64,000 nucleotides of DNA from Comamonas fluminis (lineage in GTDB: Bacteria > Pseudomonadota > Gammaproteobacteria > Burkholderiales > Burkholderiaceae_C): contig NZ_CP066783.1 of NCBI RefSeq assembly GCF_019186805.1, positions 4,601,501 through 4,665,500 of the forward strand, given 5' to 3'. Shown here piece after piece: positions 38,574 through 47,638 of this stretch. Within the stretch, counting starts at the first letter, position 1. Each line of letters opens with the position of its first letter. A program made the translations under genes and the position numbers. Under the pieces are notes generated by a model that was given only the letters and a program-made list of their open reading frames with translations, ran no database searches and was not told the DNA's origin.

Positions 38574-39560
38574 ATGCTCAACATCTTTACGCTGGCCAAT
38601 GGCCGCCTCGTTCAAGAAGAAATCGAGTCCCTGGAAGACCTCGAACGCTTTCGCCCCATCTGGGTCGATCTGGAATCGCCCACGGTCGAAGAAAAGCGCT
38701 GGATCAAGCAACACTACGAACTGTCCATCCCCGAAGACGCGATGGACGACGACATCGAGGAGTCGGCCCGCTTCTACGAAGAAGACAACGGCGAGTTGCA
38801 CATCCGCAGCGACTTCTTGATTGACGATGTCGAGGACCCGCGCTCGGTGCGCGTGGCCTTTATCCTGAACGAACACAACCAGAATCTGCGCAGCTGCGGC
38901 GTGCTGTTCTCCATCCACGATGAAGACGTGCCCGTGTTTCGCCTGCTGCGCATGCGCGCCCGCCGTGCGCCAGGGCTGATCGATGAAGCCAAGGACGTGC
39001 TGCTCAAGCTGTTTGACGCGGATGCCGAATACTCGGCCGACACGCTGGAGCGCATCTACGACGATCTGGAAAAAGCCAGCAAGATGGTGCTGTCCGGCGA
39101 TGTGACCGACGACAAGGCCAAGGAAGTGCTGGGCGCCATTGCCCGCCAGGAAGACTTGAACGGCCGCATCCGCCGCAACGTCATGGACACGCGCCGCGCC
39201 GTCAGCTTCATGATGCGCTCCAAGATGCTCAACGCCGAACAGTTCGAAGAATCACGCCAGATTCTGCGTGACATCGAATCGCTGGACAGCCACACCGCCT
39301 TCCTGTTCGACAAGATCAACTTCTTGATGGACGCCACCGTCGGTTTCATCAACATCAACCAGAACAAGATCATCAAGATCTTCTCGGTGGCCAGCGTCGC
39401 CCTGCTGCCGCCTACGCTGATCGCCAGCGTGTACGGCATGAACTTCAAGTTCATGCCCGAGCTGAACTGGGAATACGGCTATATGTATGTGATTGGCCTG
39501 ATGGTGGCCAGCGCCGTCGGACCCATGCTTTATTTCCGCAAGCGCGGGTGGTTGAAGTAG
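38574..39560 (+). CDS. corA: CorA-family magnesium/divalent cation channel
   Basis: Homopentameric inner-membrane Mg2+ channel. 328 residues with a large acidic cytosolic N-terminal domain, a long stalk helix, and two C-terminal membrane helices. The YGMNFKFMPEL segment contains the GMN signature at the pore mouth, and the end is basic (RKRGWLK). The start codon lies right behind a GGGAGTGAGCTG ribosome-binding site that is complementary to an upstream leader segment, so translation is probably regulated. Confidence 0.94.
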   Translation: MLNIFTLANGRLVQEEIESLEDLERFRPIWVDLESPTVEEKRWIKQHYELSIPEDAMDDDIEESARFYEEDNGELHIRSDFLIDDVEDPRSVRVAFILNEHNQNLRSCGVLFSIHDEDVPVFRLLRMRARRAPGLIDEAKDVLLKLFDADAEYSADTLERIYDDLEKASKMVLSGDVTDDKAKEVLGAIARQEDLNGRIRRNVMDTRRAVSFMMRSKMLNAEQFEESRQILRDIESLDSHTAFLFDKINFLMDATVGFININQNKIIKIFSVASVALLPPTLIASVYGMNFKFMPELNWEYGYMYVIGLMVASAVGPMLYFRKRGWLK

Positions 39561-39565
39561 AGGCT

Positions 39566-39664
39566 CCCCCTGAGGCGCTTCGCGCCTTCCCCCTCTCTCG
39601 CTACGCGGGAGGGGGACGACAACTTCGCTGCGCGGCGGCGCTTGCTCGTTGTCTCTGATGGGGT
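39566..39664 (+). repeat. Stop-codon-linked structured repeat, copy 4
   Basis: Five bases after the corA stop codon. Reads CCCCCTGAGGCGCTTCGCGCC, then a CCCCCTCTC/GGGAGGGGG arm, then the outer stem GACAAC/GTTGTC around the core TTCGCTGCGCGGCGGC. The outer stem changes on both sides relative to other copies. Confidence 0.8.
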
Positions 39665-39676
39665 GCTGTGGCGGTT

Positions 39677-40435
39677 TTAAGCGGCGATGCGCTTGCACAG
39701 GTCTTCGATCACGGCCTGGGCGTAATGGCTGGCGATGCTTTGCACAAACTTCGGGAAGTCCACATGGGCGTAGTCATCGGCGCGGTCCGAGATGCTGCGC
39801 ATGGCGGCGAAGGGCAGGCCGTAGTCGGCGCAGACCTGGGCAATGGCCGCGCCTTCCATTTCCACTGCCAGCGGCTGCAGACCGGCTTGTTCCAACCCCT
39901 GGCGCAGTTGCAGCGATTCATCGGCACCTGAGACAAAACGATCACCGCTGACAATCAGGCCTTCGTGCATGTGCGGCGCGGGCAAGCCCAGTGTTGCCGT
40001 CCATTCCGCAGCCTGATGGCGCACGCAGTGCTGTACGGCCTGAGCCAGCTTGTCAGTCAATGCCGGATCACATGCAAAGCGCTGGCGACCATAGCCGGGC
40101 ACTTCGTAGCGCGGGAACAGGGGCGATGCATCCATATCGTGCTGCACATAGTCACGCGCCACCACCACGTCGCCCACATGCACATCACTGCCCAGACCAC
40201 CGGCCACACCGGTGAAGACCATGGCCTGCGCGCCAAAGCGCTCAATCAGCGCCACGGCCGTAGTGGCTGCAGCCACCTTGCCAATGCCAGAGAGCACGCA
40301 GACCACCTCTGTGCCATGCAGTTTTCCGCGCCAGAACGTACGCCCTGCATGCGCTATCTGCTGCATATCTTGTAGCAAGTGAACCAGCCCGTCCTGCTCG
40401 TCGGCAAGGGCACTGAGAATGGCAATCGGCATCAT
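39677..40435 (-). CDS. mtnN: 5'-methylthioadenosine/S-adenosylhomocysteine nucleosidase
   Basis: Hydrolyses MTA and SAH, releasing adenine and recycling by-products of methylation and polyamine synthesis. About 252 residues. IAILSALADEQDGLV at the start, GVAGGLGSDVHVGDVVVA, SGDRFVSG and the substrate-binding VEMEGAAIAQVC and RSISDRADDYA are characteristic. The start may be either of two adjacent ATGs (40435 or 40432). An extension to 40495 lacks homology. Confidence 0.9.
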   Translation of the reverse strand: MMPIAILSALADEQDGLVHLLQDMQQIAHAGRTFWRGKLHGTEVVCVLSGIGKVAAATTAVALIERFGAQAMVFTGVAGGLGSDVHVGDVVVARDYVQHDMDASPLFPRYEVPGYGRQRFACDPALTDKLAQAVQHCVRHQAAEWTATLGLPAPHMHEGLIVSGDRFVSGADESLQLRQGLEQAGLQPLAVEMEGAAIAQVCADYGLPFAAMRSISDRADDYAHVDFPKFVQSIASHYAQAVIEDLCKRIAA

Positions 40436-40525
40436 GAAACTTCGGTCAAACAAAACAAAAGCGGCTTGCAAGCCGCTGTTCTGATTGTGCCCCATGGGCC
40501 TGACCTGCCAGCGGCAGCAAAGACC

Positions 40526-41323
40526 TCAGATGCTCAGCGGCGCTGCCTTGTTCAGCACCGCCCTCACCACACTGAACACCGTCAGTGCCGATGTTTTGGG
40601 GTTGGCCGCCAGTGGCTTGCCGCGCAGGGTCAGCTCCATCTGACCAAAGCTGCCACTGGCCTGCACCTGATGCACGTTCTCCGTCACCGCCGGGTCGGCC
40701 CACAGCTGCACACGGGTGCGATCCAGACCCAGCCCGGCGATGGAGAGCGTGGCGGCAACGTTGGCATTTCTGGGGTAGCGCTGCGCCGCTTCGCGTGCAG
40801 AGCCGTCAAAGATGCAAAAGGCCTCGCTCAGCGATTTCAGGTCACAGAGCTGCTCAGCCGGTGTGCCTATCCATGCCTGCGGCGGCTTGCGCCCTGTATA
40901 GCTCACGGCATCTAGCCCCCCGATGCGCGCTGCGGCCAGCGCGTCGATGCCGCCCATCGCACCGGGCAGCAGTTGCAGCTGGGTGCCACCTGCCAGCGCA
41001 GCGGCCTCCAGCTGTTCGGCCATGCCTGGCTCGCTCAATGCGCCCACCGAAGTCACCAGTGCGGAAATGCCGCGCGACAGCGCAGGGGCGACATGCTGGG
41101 CCAGTGCTGCGTGAGCTGCACATTCCACCAGCAGATCAGGCTTTGCCTGCGCTGGCAGCGCCGTCAGCAGCTGCGCCTGCGGCGCCAGGCGCTGAACCAG
41201 TTCAAGACGCTGGGGTGTGACCTGGGAAACCAGCACCCAGCCCACCTGCAGCCGTGTTTCGCTTCTGAGCAAATCCAGCACGCCGGTGCCTATGGCCCCC
41301 AGCCCGATCACGGCAATCTTCAT
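40526..41323 (-). CDS. L-aspartate dehydrogenase
   Basis: NAD(P)-dependent oxidation of aspartate to iminoaspartate/oxaloacetate (NadX/DUF108 family). 265 residues with N-terminal Rossmann motif VIGLGAIGTGVLDLL, LLVECAAHAAL, the active-site region PGAMGGIDALAAAR and RYPRNANVAATLSIAGLGLD. GAGGTG ribosome-binding site before the ATG at 41323. The enzyme can feed NAD synthesis or serve aspartate catabolism, and the context does not decide. Confidence 0.9.
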   Translation of the reverse strand: MKIAVIGLGAIGTGVLDLLRSETRLQVGWVLVSQVTPQRLELVQRLAPQAQLLTALPAQAKPDLLVECAAHAALAQHVAPALSRGISALVTSVGALSEPGMAEQLEAAALAGGTQLQLLPGAMGGIDALAAARIGGLDAVSYTGRKPPQAWIGTPAEQLCDLKSLSEAFCIFDGSAREAAQRYPRNANVAATLSIAGLGLDRTRVQLWADPAVTENVHQVQASGSFGQMELTLRGKPLAANPKTSALTVFSVVRAVLNKAAPLSI

Positions 41324-41516
41324 CGTCTTCACCTCTTGCAAACCTGCACTCACGTTGTGCAGAAGTATCGACCGGATTGCACCTGCAGCGAAGGTTCAGG
41401 CCAGCTTGCTTTCATATTCAGAGCAGCCAGCGCAAGACCTGCTTTGGCTTCAGCCCTGTTTTCCATAAAAAAGGGCGCCGAAGCGCCCGTCAATTGCCTT
41501 GGAGAGCAAGATGAAA

Positions 41517-43193
41517 TCACGCGTCGCGCAGTTCTCTGCGCAGAATCTTGCCCACGGGCGTCTTGGGCAGTTCGGTGCGGAAAACGATGTGGCGTGGGCG
41601 CTTGTAGCCCGTCAGGTTGGCGTGGCAATAGTCGCGCACGGCCTGCTCGGTCAGCGCCGGGTCTTTCTTCACCACAATGAGTTTGATGGCCTCGCCGGAC
41701 TTTTCATCGGGCACGCCCACCACCGCGCATTCCAACACGCCGGGGCAGTTGGAAACCACGTCTTCCACCTCATTGGGATAGACGTTGAAGCCGCTGACGA
41801 TGACCATGTCCTTTTTGCGGTCCACGATCTTGACGTAGCCGCGCTCGTCCATGGTGCCGATATCGCCGGTCAGAAAATAACCGTCGGCCGTCATGACCTT
41901 GGCGGTTTCGTCGGGGCGCTGCCAGTAGCCAGCCATGACCTGCGGACCCAGCACCGCAACTTCGCCGGGCTGACCCAGCTCCGTCACATCCTGGCCGTCG
42001 CCGCCAATCAGCTTCACATAGGTGCTGGGCAGGGGCACGCCAATCGTGCCGGAATACGCCGTGGTCGTTACGGGGTTGCAGGTGACTGAAGGGCTGGTTT
42101 CCGAGAGACCGTAGCCTTCGCAAATCGGGCAACCAGTCTTCTTGAGCCACAGCTCAGCCACCGCACTTTGCACCGCCATGCCGCCGCCGACCGAGACTTT
42201 GAGATGGCTCCAGTCCACGGTATTGAAGTCGGGGTGATTGGCCAGTCCATTGAACAGCGTGTTCACCGCAGGCAGACTGTGGAAACGGTGCTTTGACAGC
42301 TCCTTGAGCGTGGCCTTGAGGTCACGCGGATTGGGGATCAGCACGGTTTTGCCGCCGGTGCGCATGCTCAGCATCATGTTCACCGTGAAAGCGAAGATGT
42401 GATACAGCGGCAGCGCGCAGATGCTGGTGGGCTGCTCACCCGCAGGCACCTTGCTCATGGCGGGCTCGTTCCAGGCCTCGGACTGCAGCACATTGGCAAT
42501 GATGTTCTTGTGCAGCAGCACCGCGCCCTTGCTCACGCCCGTGGTGCCGCCCGTGTACTGCAGCAGGGCCATGTCGTCAGGCTTGATGACAGGCGCGGCA
42601 AACGCTGCACTGCGCCCCTTGGACAGGGCTTCATGGAAGCGCACCGCACCAGGCAGGCTGAAAGCGGGCACCATCTTCTTGATGGAGCGCACCACAAAGT
42701 TGACGATCGCGCCCTTGACCAGACCCAGCTCATCCCCCATGGCGCACAGCACGATGTGCTGCACGGCGCTGCCATGCATGCCGTCCTGCAGCGTCTTGGC
42801 AAAGTTCTCGATGATGACGATGGCCTTGGCACCAGAGTCCTTGAGCTGGTGCTCCAACTCGCGTGCGGTGTACAGCGGGTTGACGTTGACCACCACAAAG
42901 CCCGCGCGCAGCACCCCGGCCACGGCAACCGGGTACTGGGGCACATTGGGCATCATCAGCGCCACGCGATCGCCGCGCTGCAGGCCCAGGCTTTGCAGAT
43001 AGGCGGCGAAGACCTTGCTCTGTGCATCGACCTGCGCAAAGGTCAGCTCCTTGCCCATGAAGGAATAGGCAACCTTGCTGGCGTGCCTGGCAAACGCCTC
43101 CTCCATCAGCGCAACCAGGGATGGGTACTGCGATGGATCGATATCTGTAGGAACTCCCTCTGGATAGGCGCTGAGCCAAGGACGGTCACTCAT
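41517..43193 (-). CDS. fadD: Long-chain fatty acid--CoA ligase
   Basis: Adenylate-forming enzyme that activates fatty acids to acyl-CoA. 558 residues. The AMP-binding motif YTGGTTGVSKGA, the A5-type EGYGLSETSP and the FADD signature region DGYFLTGDIGTMDERGYVKI are all present, and the C-terminal catalytic Lys lies in PKTPVGKILRRELRD. The ATG at 43193 has GGAG upstream. Transcribed alone, converging with nothing. Confidence 0.93.
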   Translation of the reverse strand: MSDRPWLSAYPEGVPTDIDPSQYPSLVALMEEAFARHASKVAYSFMGKELTFAQVDAQSKVFAAYLQSLGLQRGDRVALMMPNVPQYPVAVAGVLRAGFVVVNVNPLYTARELEHQLKDSGAKAIVIIENFAKTLQDGMHGSAVQHIVLCAMGDELGLVKGAIVNFVVRSIKKMVPAFSLPGAVRFHEALSKGRSAAFAAPVIKPDDMALLQYTGGTTGVSKGAVLLHKNIIANVLQSEAWNEPAMSKVPAGEQPTSICALPLYHIFAFTVNMMLSMRTGGKTVLIPNPRDLKATLKELSKHRFHSLPAVNTLFNGLANHPDFNTVDWSHLKVSVGGGMAVQSAVAELWLKKTGCPICEGYGLSETSPSVTCNPVTTTAYSGTIGVPLPSTYVKLIGGDGQDVTELGQPGEVAVLGPQVMAGYWQRPDETAKVMTADGYFLTGDIGTMDERGYVKIVDRKKDMVIVSGFNVYPNEVEDVVSNCPGVLECAVVGVPDEKSGEAIKLIVVKKDPALTEQAVRDYCHANLTGYKRPRHIVFRTELPKTPVGKILRRELRDA

Positions 43194-43291
43194 TCTTTTC
43201 GTCTCCATGTTCTTATGGTCTGATCGAATCATTCTCATAAAAAGCACGATCGTTCGATACTGTGATAACCCTAGGGCAAGTCTCTAGACGC

Positions 43292-44017
43292 CTAAGCGAC
43301 AGACGACATTTCCAGCACCCCGCTGAAGCTGCGCAAGCCCTGTAAATCCACCAGTTGCACGCTGCGGTAGCCCACCGCGATCAGGCCTGCGCGGTGAAGC
43401 TGGCTCAGCGCTTCGCTGAGCCGCGAGCGTGAGACGTTGCAGTAATCCGCCAGCTCGCTTTGCGGCACATTGAGCCAGTGGCCTCGCTCCGAAGGAAAGT
43501 TCAGCGGCGTGATCAGCGCCCCCAGGCAGCGGGCCACACGCGCCACGGTGCCACTGTGCTGCTGGGCCGTTATCAGGTTCATCAGCTGCAGATTGCGCTC
43601 GGCCAGCAGTTGCAGCAAAAAGCTCTGAAAACTGGGCACCTGCGCTGCCAGCTGCTTGAAGACTGCTCCCGGCAGTTGCACCACGGTCAGGTCGTGCAGT
43701 GCCACCGCGTCACAGCTGTAGCGCACGCTGCGCAGCAACTCCATCTCGCCAATCCAGCTGCCCGCCACACTGCACAGCGTGACAGCGCGACCATCTTCCA
43801 GCTGCACGCACAGCTTGGCCGCCCCGCCCAGCACGCCCATCCAGTGCAAGGCGGGGTCGCCCTGGCGCCAGATCGTCTGCCCCGCCTCCAGGTGGCGCAC
43901 CTGCAGTGATGGCAACACCAGCTCTTGCATGAGATCAGCTGGCACATGGCCAGCCCAGATGCACTCGCGCCACCGCTCCAGCATCTGTTCTTTGGAGTAA
44001 TGCGTCGTTGCAATCAT
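43292..44017 (-). CDS. Crp/Fnr-family transcription regulator
   Basis: About 241 residues: an N-terminal cyclic-nucleotide-binding-type beta barrel (LEAGQTIWRQGDPALHWMGVLGGAAKL, and SWIGEMELL where Crp has GELG) and a C-terminal winged helix (NVPQSELADYCNVSRSRLSEALSQLHRAGLI). The Fnr cysteine cluster is missing and the Crp cAMP pocket is not conserved, so the ligand is unknown. Divergent from the TonB receptor gene with 94 bases between, so it likely controls the iron module. Start at the ATG at 44017; a longer frame to 44113 crosses the promoter. Confidence 0.85.
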   Translation of the reverse strand: MIATTHYSKEQMLERWRECIWAGHVPADLMQELVLPSLQVRHLEAGQTIWRQGDPALHWMGVLGGAAKLCVQLEDGRAVTLCSVAGSWIGEMELLRSVRYSCDAVALHDLTVVQLPGAVFKQLAAQVPSFQSFLLQLLAERNLQLMNLITAQQHSGTVARVARCLGALITPLNFPSERGHWLNVPQSELADYCNVSRSRLSEALSQLHRAGLIAVGYRSVQLVDLQGLRSFSGVLEMSSVA

Positions 44018-44034
44018 GCCAATTGTTCTCAAAA

Positions 44035-44053
44035 GAAAAGAATTCTCATTTGC
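44035..44053. promoter_or_regulatory. Fur-box-like operator between regulator and TonB receptor
   Basis: On the minus strand GCAAATGAGAATTCTTTTC, matching the 19-base E. coli Fur consensus at 13 positions by hand count. It lies in the shared divergent promoter region, consistent with iron repression of both sides. Confidence 0.6.
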
Positions 44054-44111
44054 ATTTAAATAGATTGGCCGTGTTTTAGCACATTCCTGCTCACCCCAGG
44101 CCAGCCGCGCC

Positions 44112-46370
44112 ATGCCTCTTCTCTATCCATCCCCGACTTCTTCCTCTGTGCAAACCGGCACCCCGATGCGCCTGCTGCCTATCAGCCTTGCTGCCATGCT
44201 TTTGATGCATTTTCATGCTCAAGCCAATACGGAAATTGCGCAAGCAGCTCCCGAATCAATAGCAGAAGCAGAGCTGGCCACGCAAACTGTCAGCAGCTCG
44301 CGGCTGGCACAGAACCGTGGTGAGCTCACCTCCACCGTCCAGATCATCGACAGTGCGGAGCTGCAGACGCAGATGCAGGCCGGGCTGAATCTGAAGGAAG
44401 CGCTGGGCCATCTGGTGCCGGGCATCGACCTGGGCAACCAGGGGCGCAGTGCCTTCGGTCAAAACCTGCGTGGCCGCCCCATGCTGGTGATGATTGATGG
44501 CGTCTCCCTCAACTCCTCTCGCGCCACGGCGCGGCAGCTGGATTCCATCGACGCTTTCCACATCGAGCGCATTGAGGTGCTTTCCGGCGCCAGCGCCCTG
44601 TATGGCGGCGGCGCCACGGGCGGCATTGTGAACATCATCACCAAGAAGGCCGGAGACAGCCCCACGCGCTACAGCAGCGAAGTGGGGCTGACCAGCGGCT
44701 TTGCAGGCAGCGGAGACCATCAGTGGCGACTGGCCCAGTCGATTGCGGGCGGCAACGAAACCGTGCAGGGGCGGCTGGGCATTGCGGTGCAGGATGCCGG
44801 TGATTTCTATGACGCCAAGGGCAACAAGGTTCGCACCGATATCACCCAGACCGATCTGCAGAACACGCGCAGCATGGATGTGCTGGGCAATCTGCAATTC
44901 AAGCTGGGCGCGCAGCAGCACCTGAGCCTGACGGGCCAGTACTACCGCAACAAGTTCGACGGCGGCAGTTATCTGTACGCCGGGCCCAATCTGGCGGGTA
45001 TTTTTGGCCGCCCTGAGCTGCTGGAGCAGCGCAAGGGTTTCCAGAGCGATGTCATGCCCATGACCGAGCGCTTCATGCTCAACGCCGACTACAGCGCGGG
45101 CAATGTGCTGGGCGGGCAGGACCTGTATCTGCAGGCCTTCTACCGCAAGGAAAACCTGGACTTCGCGCCCTATCCCGGTTCCTATATCTCGGCCACCCAT
45201 CAGAACACCGATGTCTTTGGCTTCAAGGCCGCCTTGTCCAAACAGTTTGGCGACCTCAATCTGCGCTACGGGCTGGACTGGGATGACGAGCGTTTTGACT
45301 CCAGCCAGACCATTTTTGACCGCAATCTGGGCCTGGCCTCGGGCGGCATGGTCAACAAGGCTTTTGCCGAAACAGGGCGCTACCCCGACTATCGCGTGCG
45401 CAGCGCCGCATTGTTTGCCCAGGGCGAGTGGAAGCTCAACGAGCGCACCACGCTCAATGCGGGCCTGCGCCACCAGCGCATGCGCCTGAGCGTGGACGAT
45501 TTTGTCTCGGCCACCCAGCAGGTCATGCCGCTGTACGGTCAGGGCAAGACGGCCGACGCCGTGCCGGGCGGAGGGAATAGCTACAACGTCAGCCTGTTCA
45601 ATCTGGGGCTGAACTTCAAACCCGCCAAGGGACATGACAGCTGGGTCAGCTATTCCGAAGGTTTCGAGCTGCCCGACCCCGCCAAGTACTACGGCCAGGG
45701 GCAATATGTGCTCAATGGCACTCACTGGCAGCTGGTGCGCGGCGTAAGCCCCTCCAGCTCGCCACTGCAAGGCATCAAGACTCGCCAGGTAGAGCTGGGC
45801 TGGCGCGGCAATATGGGCCCGCTGAAGGCGCAGAGTGCCGTGTTCTATGCATGGTCTGACAAGAACATGCTGCTGTCGCCCGGGACACTGGTCATTGATG
45901 TGGTGGACGACAAACGCCGCAACTTCGGCTGGGAAGGGGCACTGGACTATCAGGTCAACAACCAGTGGACCGTGGGTGGCAGCTGGCTGTGGATTCGCTC
46001 TGAAAACAAGAGCAACAACCAGTGGCAGCGCCAGAGCATCATGACGGCCAGCCCCTCCAAGCTGACAGCACATGCCACATGGCGCTATCAGAACTGGAAC
46101 ACCCGCCTGCAGGCCACGCATATGGCATCGCTCAAGGACTCCGCCGGCCAGCGCATGAAGGGCTACACCACGCTGGACCTGATGAGCACGGTGAAGCTGC
46201 CCGTAGGCCAGTTGCAGCTGGGCGTGCAGAACCTGCTGGACAAGCAGTACCTGAGCACCTGGTCCCAGCGCGCCATGGCCTTGTATGCCGTGCCGCCTGT
46301 CTCGCGTGACACCTTTGCCTTCTATGGCCGGGGCCGCACGCTCAGCGTGACTTACCGCGTGGACTATTGA
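44112..46370 (+). CDS. TonB-dependent siderophore receptor
   Basis: A 752-residue outer-membrane transporter. Signal peptide (LLPISLAAMLLMHFHAQA), then a plug domain from about 55 to 175 (GIDLGNQGRSAFGQNLRGRPMLVMIDG, then IERIEVLSGASALYGGGATGGIVNIITKK) and a 22-strand barrel ending in VTYRVDY. Resembles IutA/hydroxamate-type receptors. The start may be 44112 or the ATG at 44166, which sits closer to the signal peptide. First gene of receptor-importer-reductase, with no siderophore synthesis genes nearby, so use of foreign siderophores is likely. Confidence 0.92.
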   Translation: MPLLYPSPTSSSVQTGTPMRLLPISLAAMLLMHFHAQANTEIAQAAPESIAEAELATQTVSSSRLAQNRGELTSTVQIIDSAELQTQMQAGLNLKEALGHLVPGIDLGNQGRSAFGQNLRGRPMLVMIDGVSLNSSRATARQLDSIDAFHIERIEVLSGASALYGGGATGGIVNIITKKAGDSPTRYSSEVGLTSGFAGSGDHQWRLAQSIAGGNETVQGRLGIAVQDAGDFYDAKGNKVRTDITQTDLQNTRSMDVLGNLQFKLGAQQHLSLTGQYYRNKFDGGSYLYAGPNLAGIFGRPELLEQRKGFQSDVMPMTERFMLNADYSAGNVLGGQDLYLQAFYRKENLDFAPYPGSYISATHQNTDVFGFKAALSKQFGDLNLRYGLDWDDERFDSSQTIFDRNLGLASGGMVNKAFAETGRYPDYRVRSAALFAQGEWKLNERTTLNAGLRHQRMRLSVDDFVSATQQVMPLYGQGKTADAVPGGGNSYNVSLFNLGLNFKPAKGHDSWVSYSEGFELPDPAKYYGQGQYVLNGTHWQLVRGVSPSSSPLQGIKTRQVELGWRGNMGPLKAQSAVFYAWSDKNMLLSPGTLVIDVVDDKRRNFGWEGALDYQVNNQWTVGGSWLWIRSENKSNNQWQRQSIMTASPSKLTAHATWRYQNWNTRLQATHMASLKDSAGQRMKGYTTLDLMSTVKLPVGQLQLGVQNLLDKQYLSTWSQRAMALYAVPPVSRDTFAFYGRGRTLSVTYRVDY

Positions 46371-47638
46371 GCATGGCAGAAGTCACACTGAGCGCCGAGC
46401 CATCTGCCTCCGGCGCAGCAGCAGGCCGCCAGCGCTGGGCGCTGGTGGCCGCGCTGTATCTGGCGCAGAGCATTCCGTCCTATCTGCTCATCATGGCAGT
46501 GCCCGCAGCGCTGCGCTCTCTGGGGCTGGGGCTGGACAAGGTCGGCATGCTGTCGGTGCTGATGCTGCCGCTGATTCTCAAATTCCTCTGGGCACCCCTG
46601 GTGGACCGCACCCGCTTTGGCCGTCTGGGCCATCGCCGGGGCTGGGTCGTCATCACGCAGCTGTGCACCAGCGCAGGCATTGCGCTACTGGCGTTCAGCG
46701 ACCCCGGCCACATCACCGCCGTGCTGCTGGCGGGCATGCTGATTGCCCTGTCGATTGCCACACAGGACATTGCCACCGACGGCTATGCCACGCGCCTGCT
46801 GCGCCCCAGCGAACGCGCCACAGGCAACGGCATTCAGGCCGGTGCCGTTGCCGTGGGCGTGCTGCTGGGCGGCACGCTGTCCATGTGGCTGTTCGAGCGC
46901 TGGGGCTGGTCCGCCACCTTGCTGCTGATGGCCAGCCTGTCTCTGCTGCCACTGGCCGCACTGCCCTGGATGCGCGAAAGCCCTGTGAGCACGCTTGAGG
47001 TGCAAGAGCGCGCCTCTCTGCGCAGATTCTTTCAGCGCCCCGGCGCCTGGAGCATTCTGGGCCTGGCACTGGTGTACCGCGCCAGCGAGGGCATGGTGCG
47101 CACCATGGAGAGCAGCTACCTGATGCACAACGGCCTGCGCCTGTCCGAAGCCGGAGGCCTGCTGGGCAGCTCTGCCACGGTTGCAGGGCTGATAGGCAGC
47201 ATCCTGGGCGCCAGATGGCTGATGCGCAGCACCCCCGACAAAGTGCTTTTGAGCCTAAGCGGGATGCGGGTAGCCTGCTATCTTCTTTTTGGAATCCACG
47301 CACTGGGCATGCTGGCCATGCTCGGCCCCATGGCTCACACGCCCATGCTAGGCTTTCTGGCCATGTCGCTGAGCATGCTGCGCTATATGGAAATGGTGGG
47401 CCTGTACGCCTTGTTCATGGAAGCCGCTTCGCCCAGGCAACCCGGCACAGACTTCAGCGTACTGGTCTGCGCAGAACTGCTGAGCTACATGCTCAGCGCC
47501 ATGGCGGGGGGCTATATCGCCAAGCAACTGGGCTTTGCCGCCATGTTCGGTGTAGCCACAGCACTGGCACTGCTGTCCTGGTGGGCGGCCCGCGCACTGC
47601 TTGCGCGCTACCGCAAGGTGCTCTCTCATGACCGCTGA
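46367..47638 (+). CDS. RhtX/FptX-type siderophore importer (MFS)
   Basis: A 423-residue inner-membrane permease with about twelve helices. Segments YLAQSIPSYLLIMAVPAALRS, FLWAPLVDRTRFGRLGHRRGW and ATQDIATDGYATRLL are characteristic of the RhtX/FptX family, which takes siderophores across the inner membrane without an ABC transporter. Its ATG overlaps the receptor stop codon region by four bases. Confidence 0.9.
   Translation: MSMAEVTLSAEPSASGAAAGRQRWALVAALYLAQSIPSYLLIMAVPAALRSLGLGLDKVGMLSVLMLPLILKFLWAPLVDRTRFGRLGHRRGWVVITQLCTSAGIALLAFSDPGHITAVLLAGMLIALSIATQDIATDGYATRLLRPSERATGNGIQAGAVAVGVLLGGTLSMWLFERWGWSATLLLMASLSLLPLAALPWMRESPVSTLEVQERASLRRFFQRPGAWSILGLALVYRASEGMVRTMESSYLMHNGLRLSEAGGLLGSSATVAGLIGSILGARWLMRSTPDKVLLSLSGMRVACYLLFGIHALGMLAMLGPMAHTPMLGFLAMSLSMLRYMEMVGLYALFMEAASPRQPGTDFSVLVCAELLSYMLSAMAGGYIAKQLGFAAMFGVATALALLSWWAARALLARYRKVLSHDR

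Noticed and set aside
44256..46121. 621-codon minus-strand frame opposite the TonB receptor
   Set aside because: Antisense shadow, since receptor plug and barrel motifs are clear on the plus strand.
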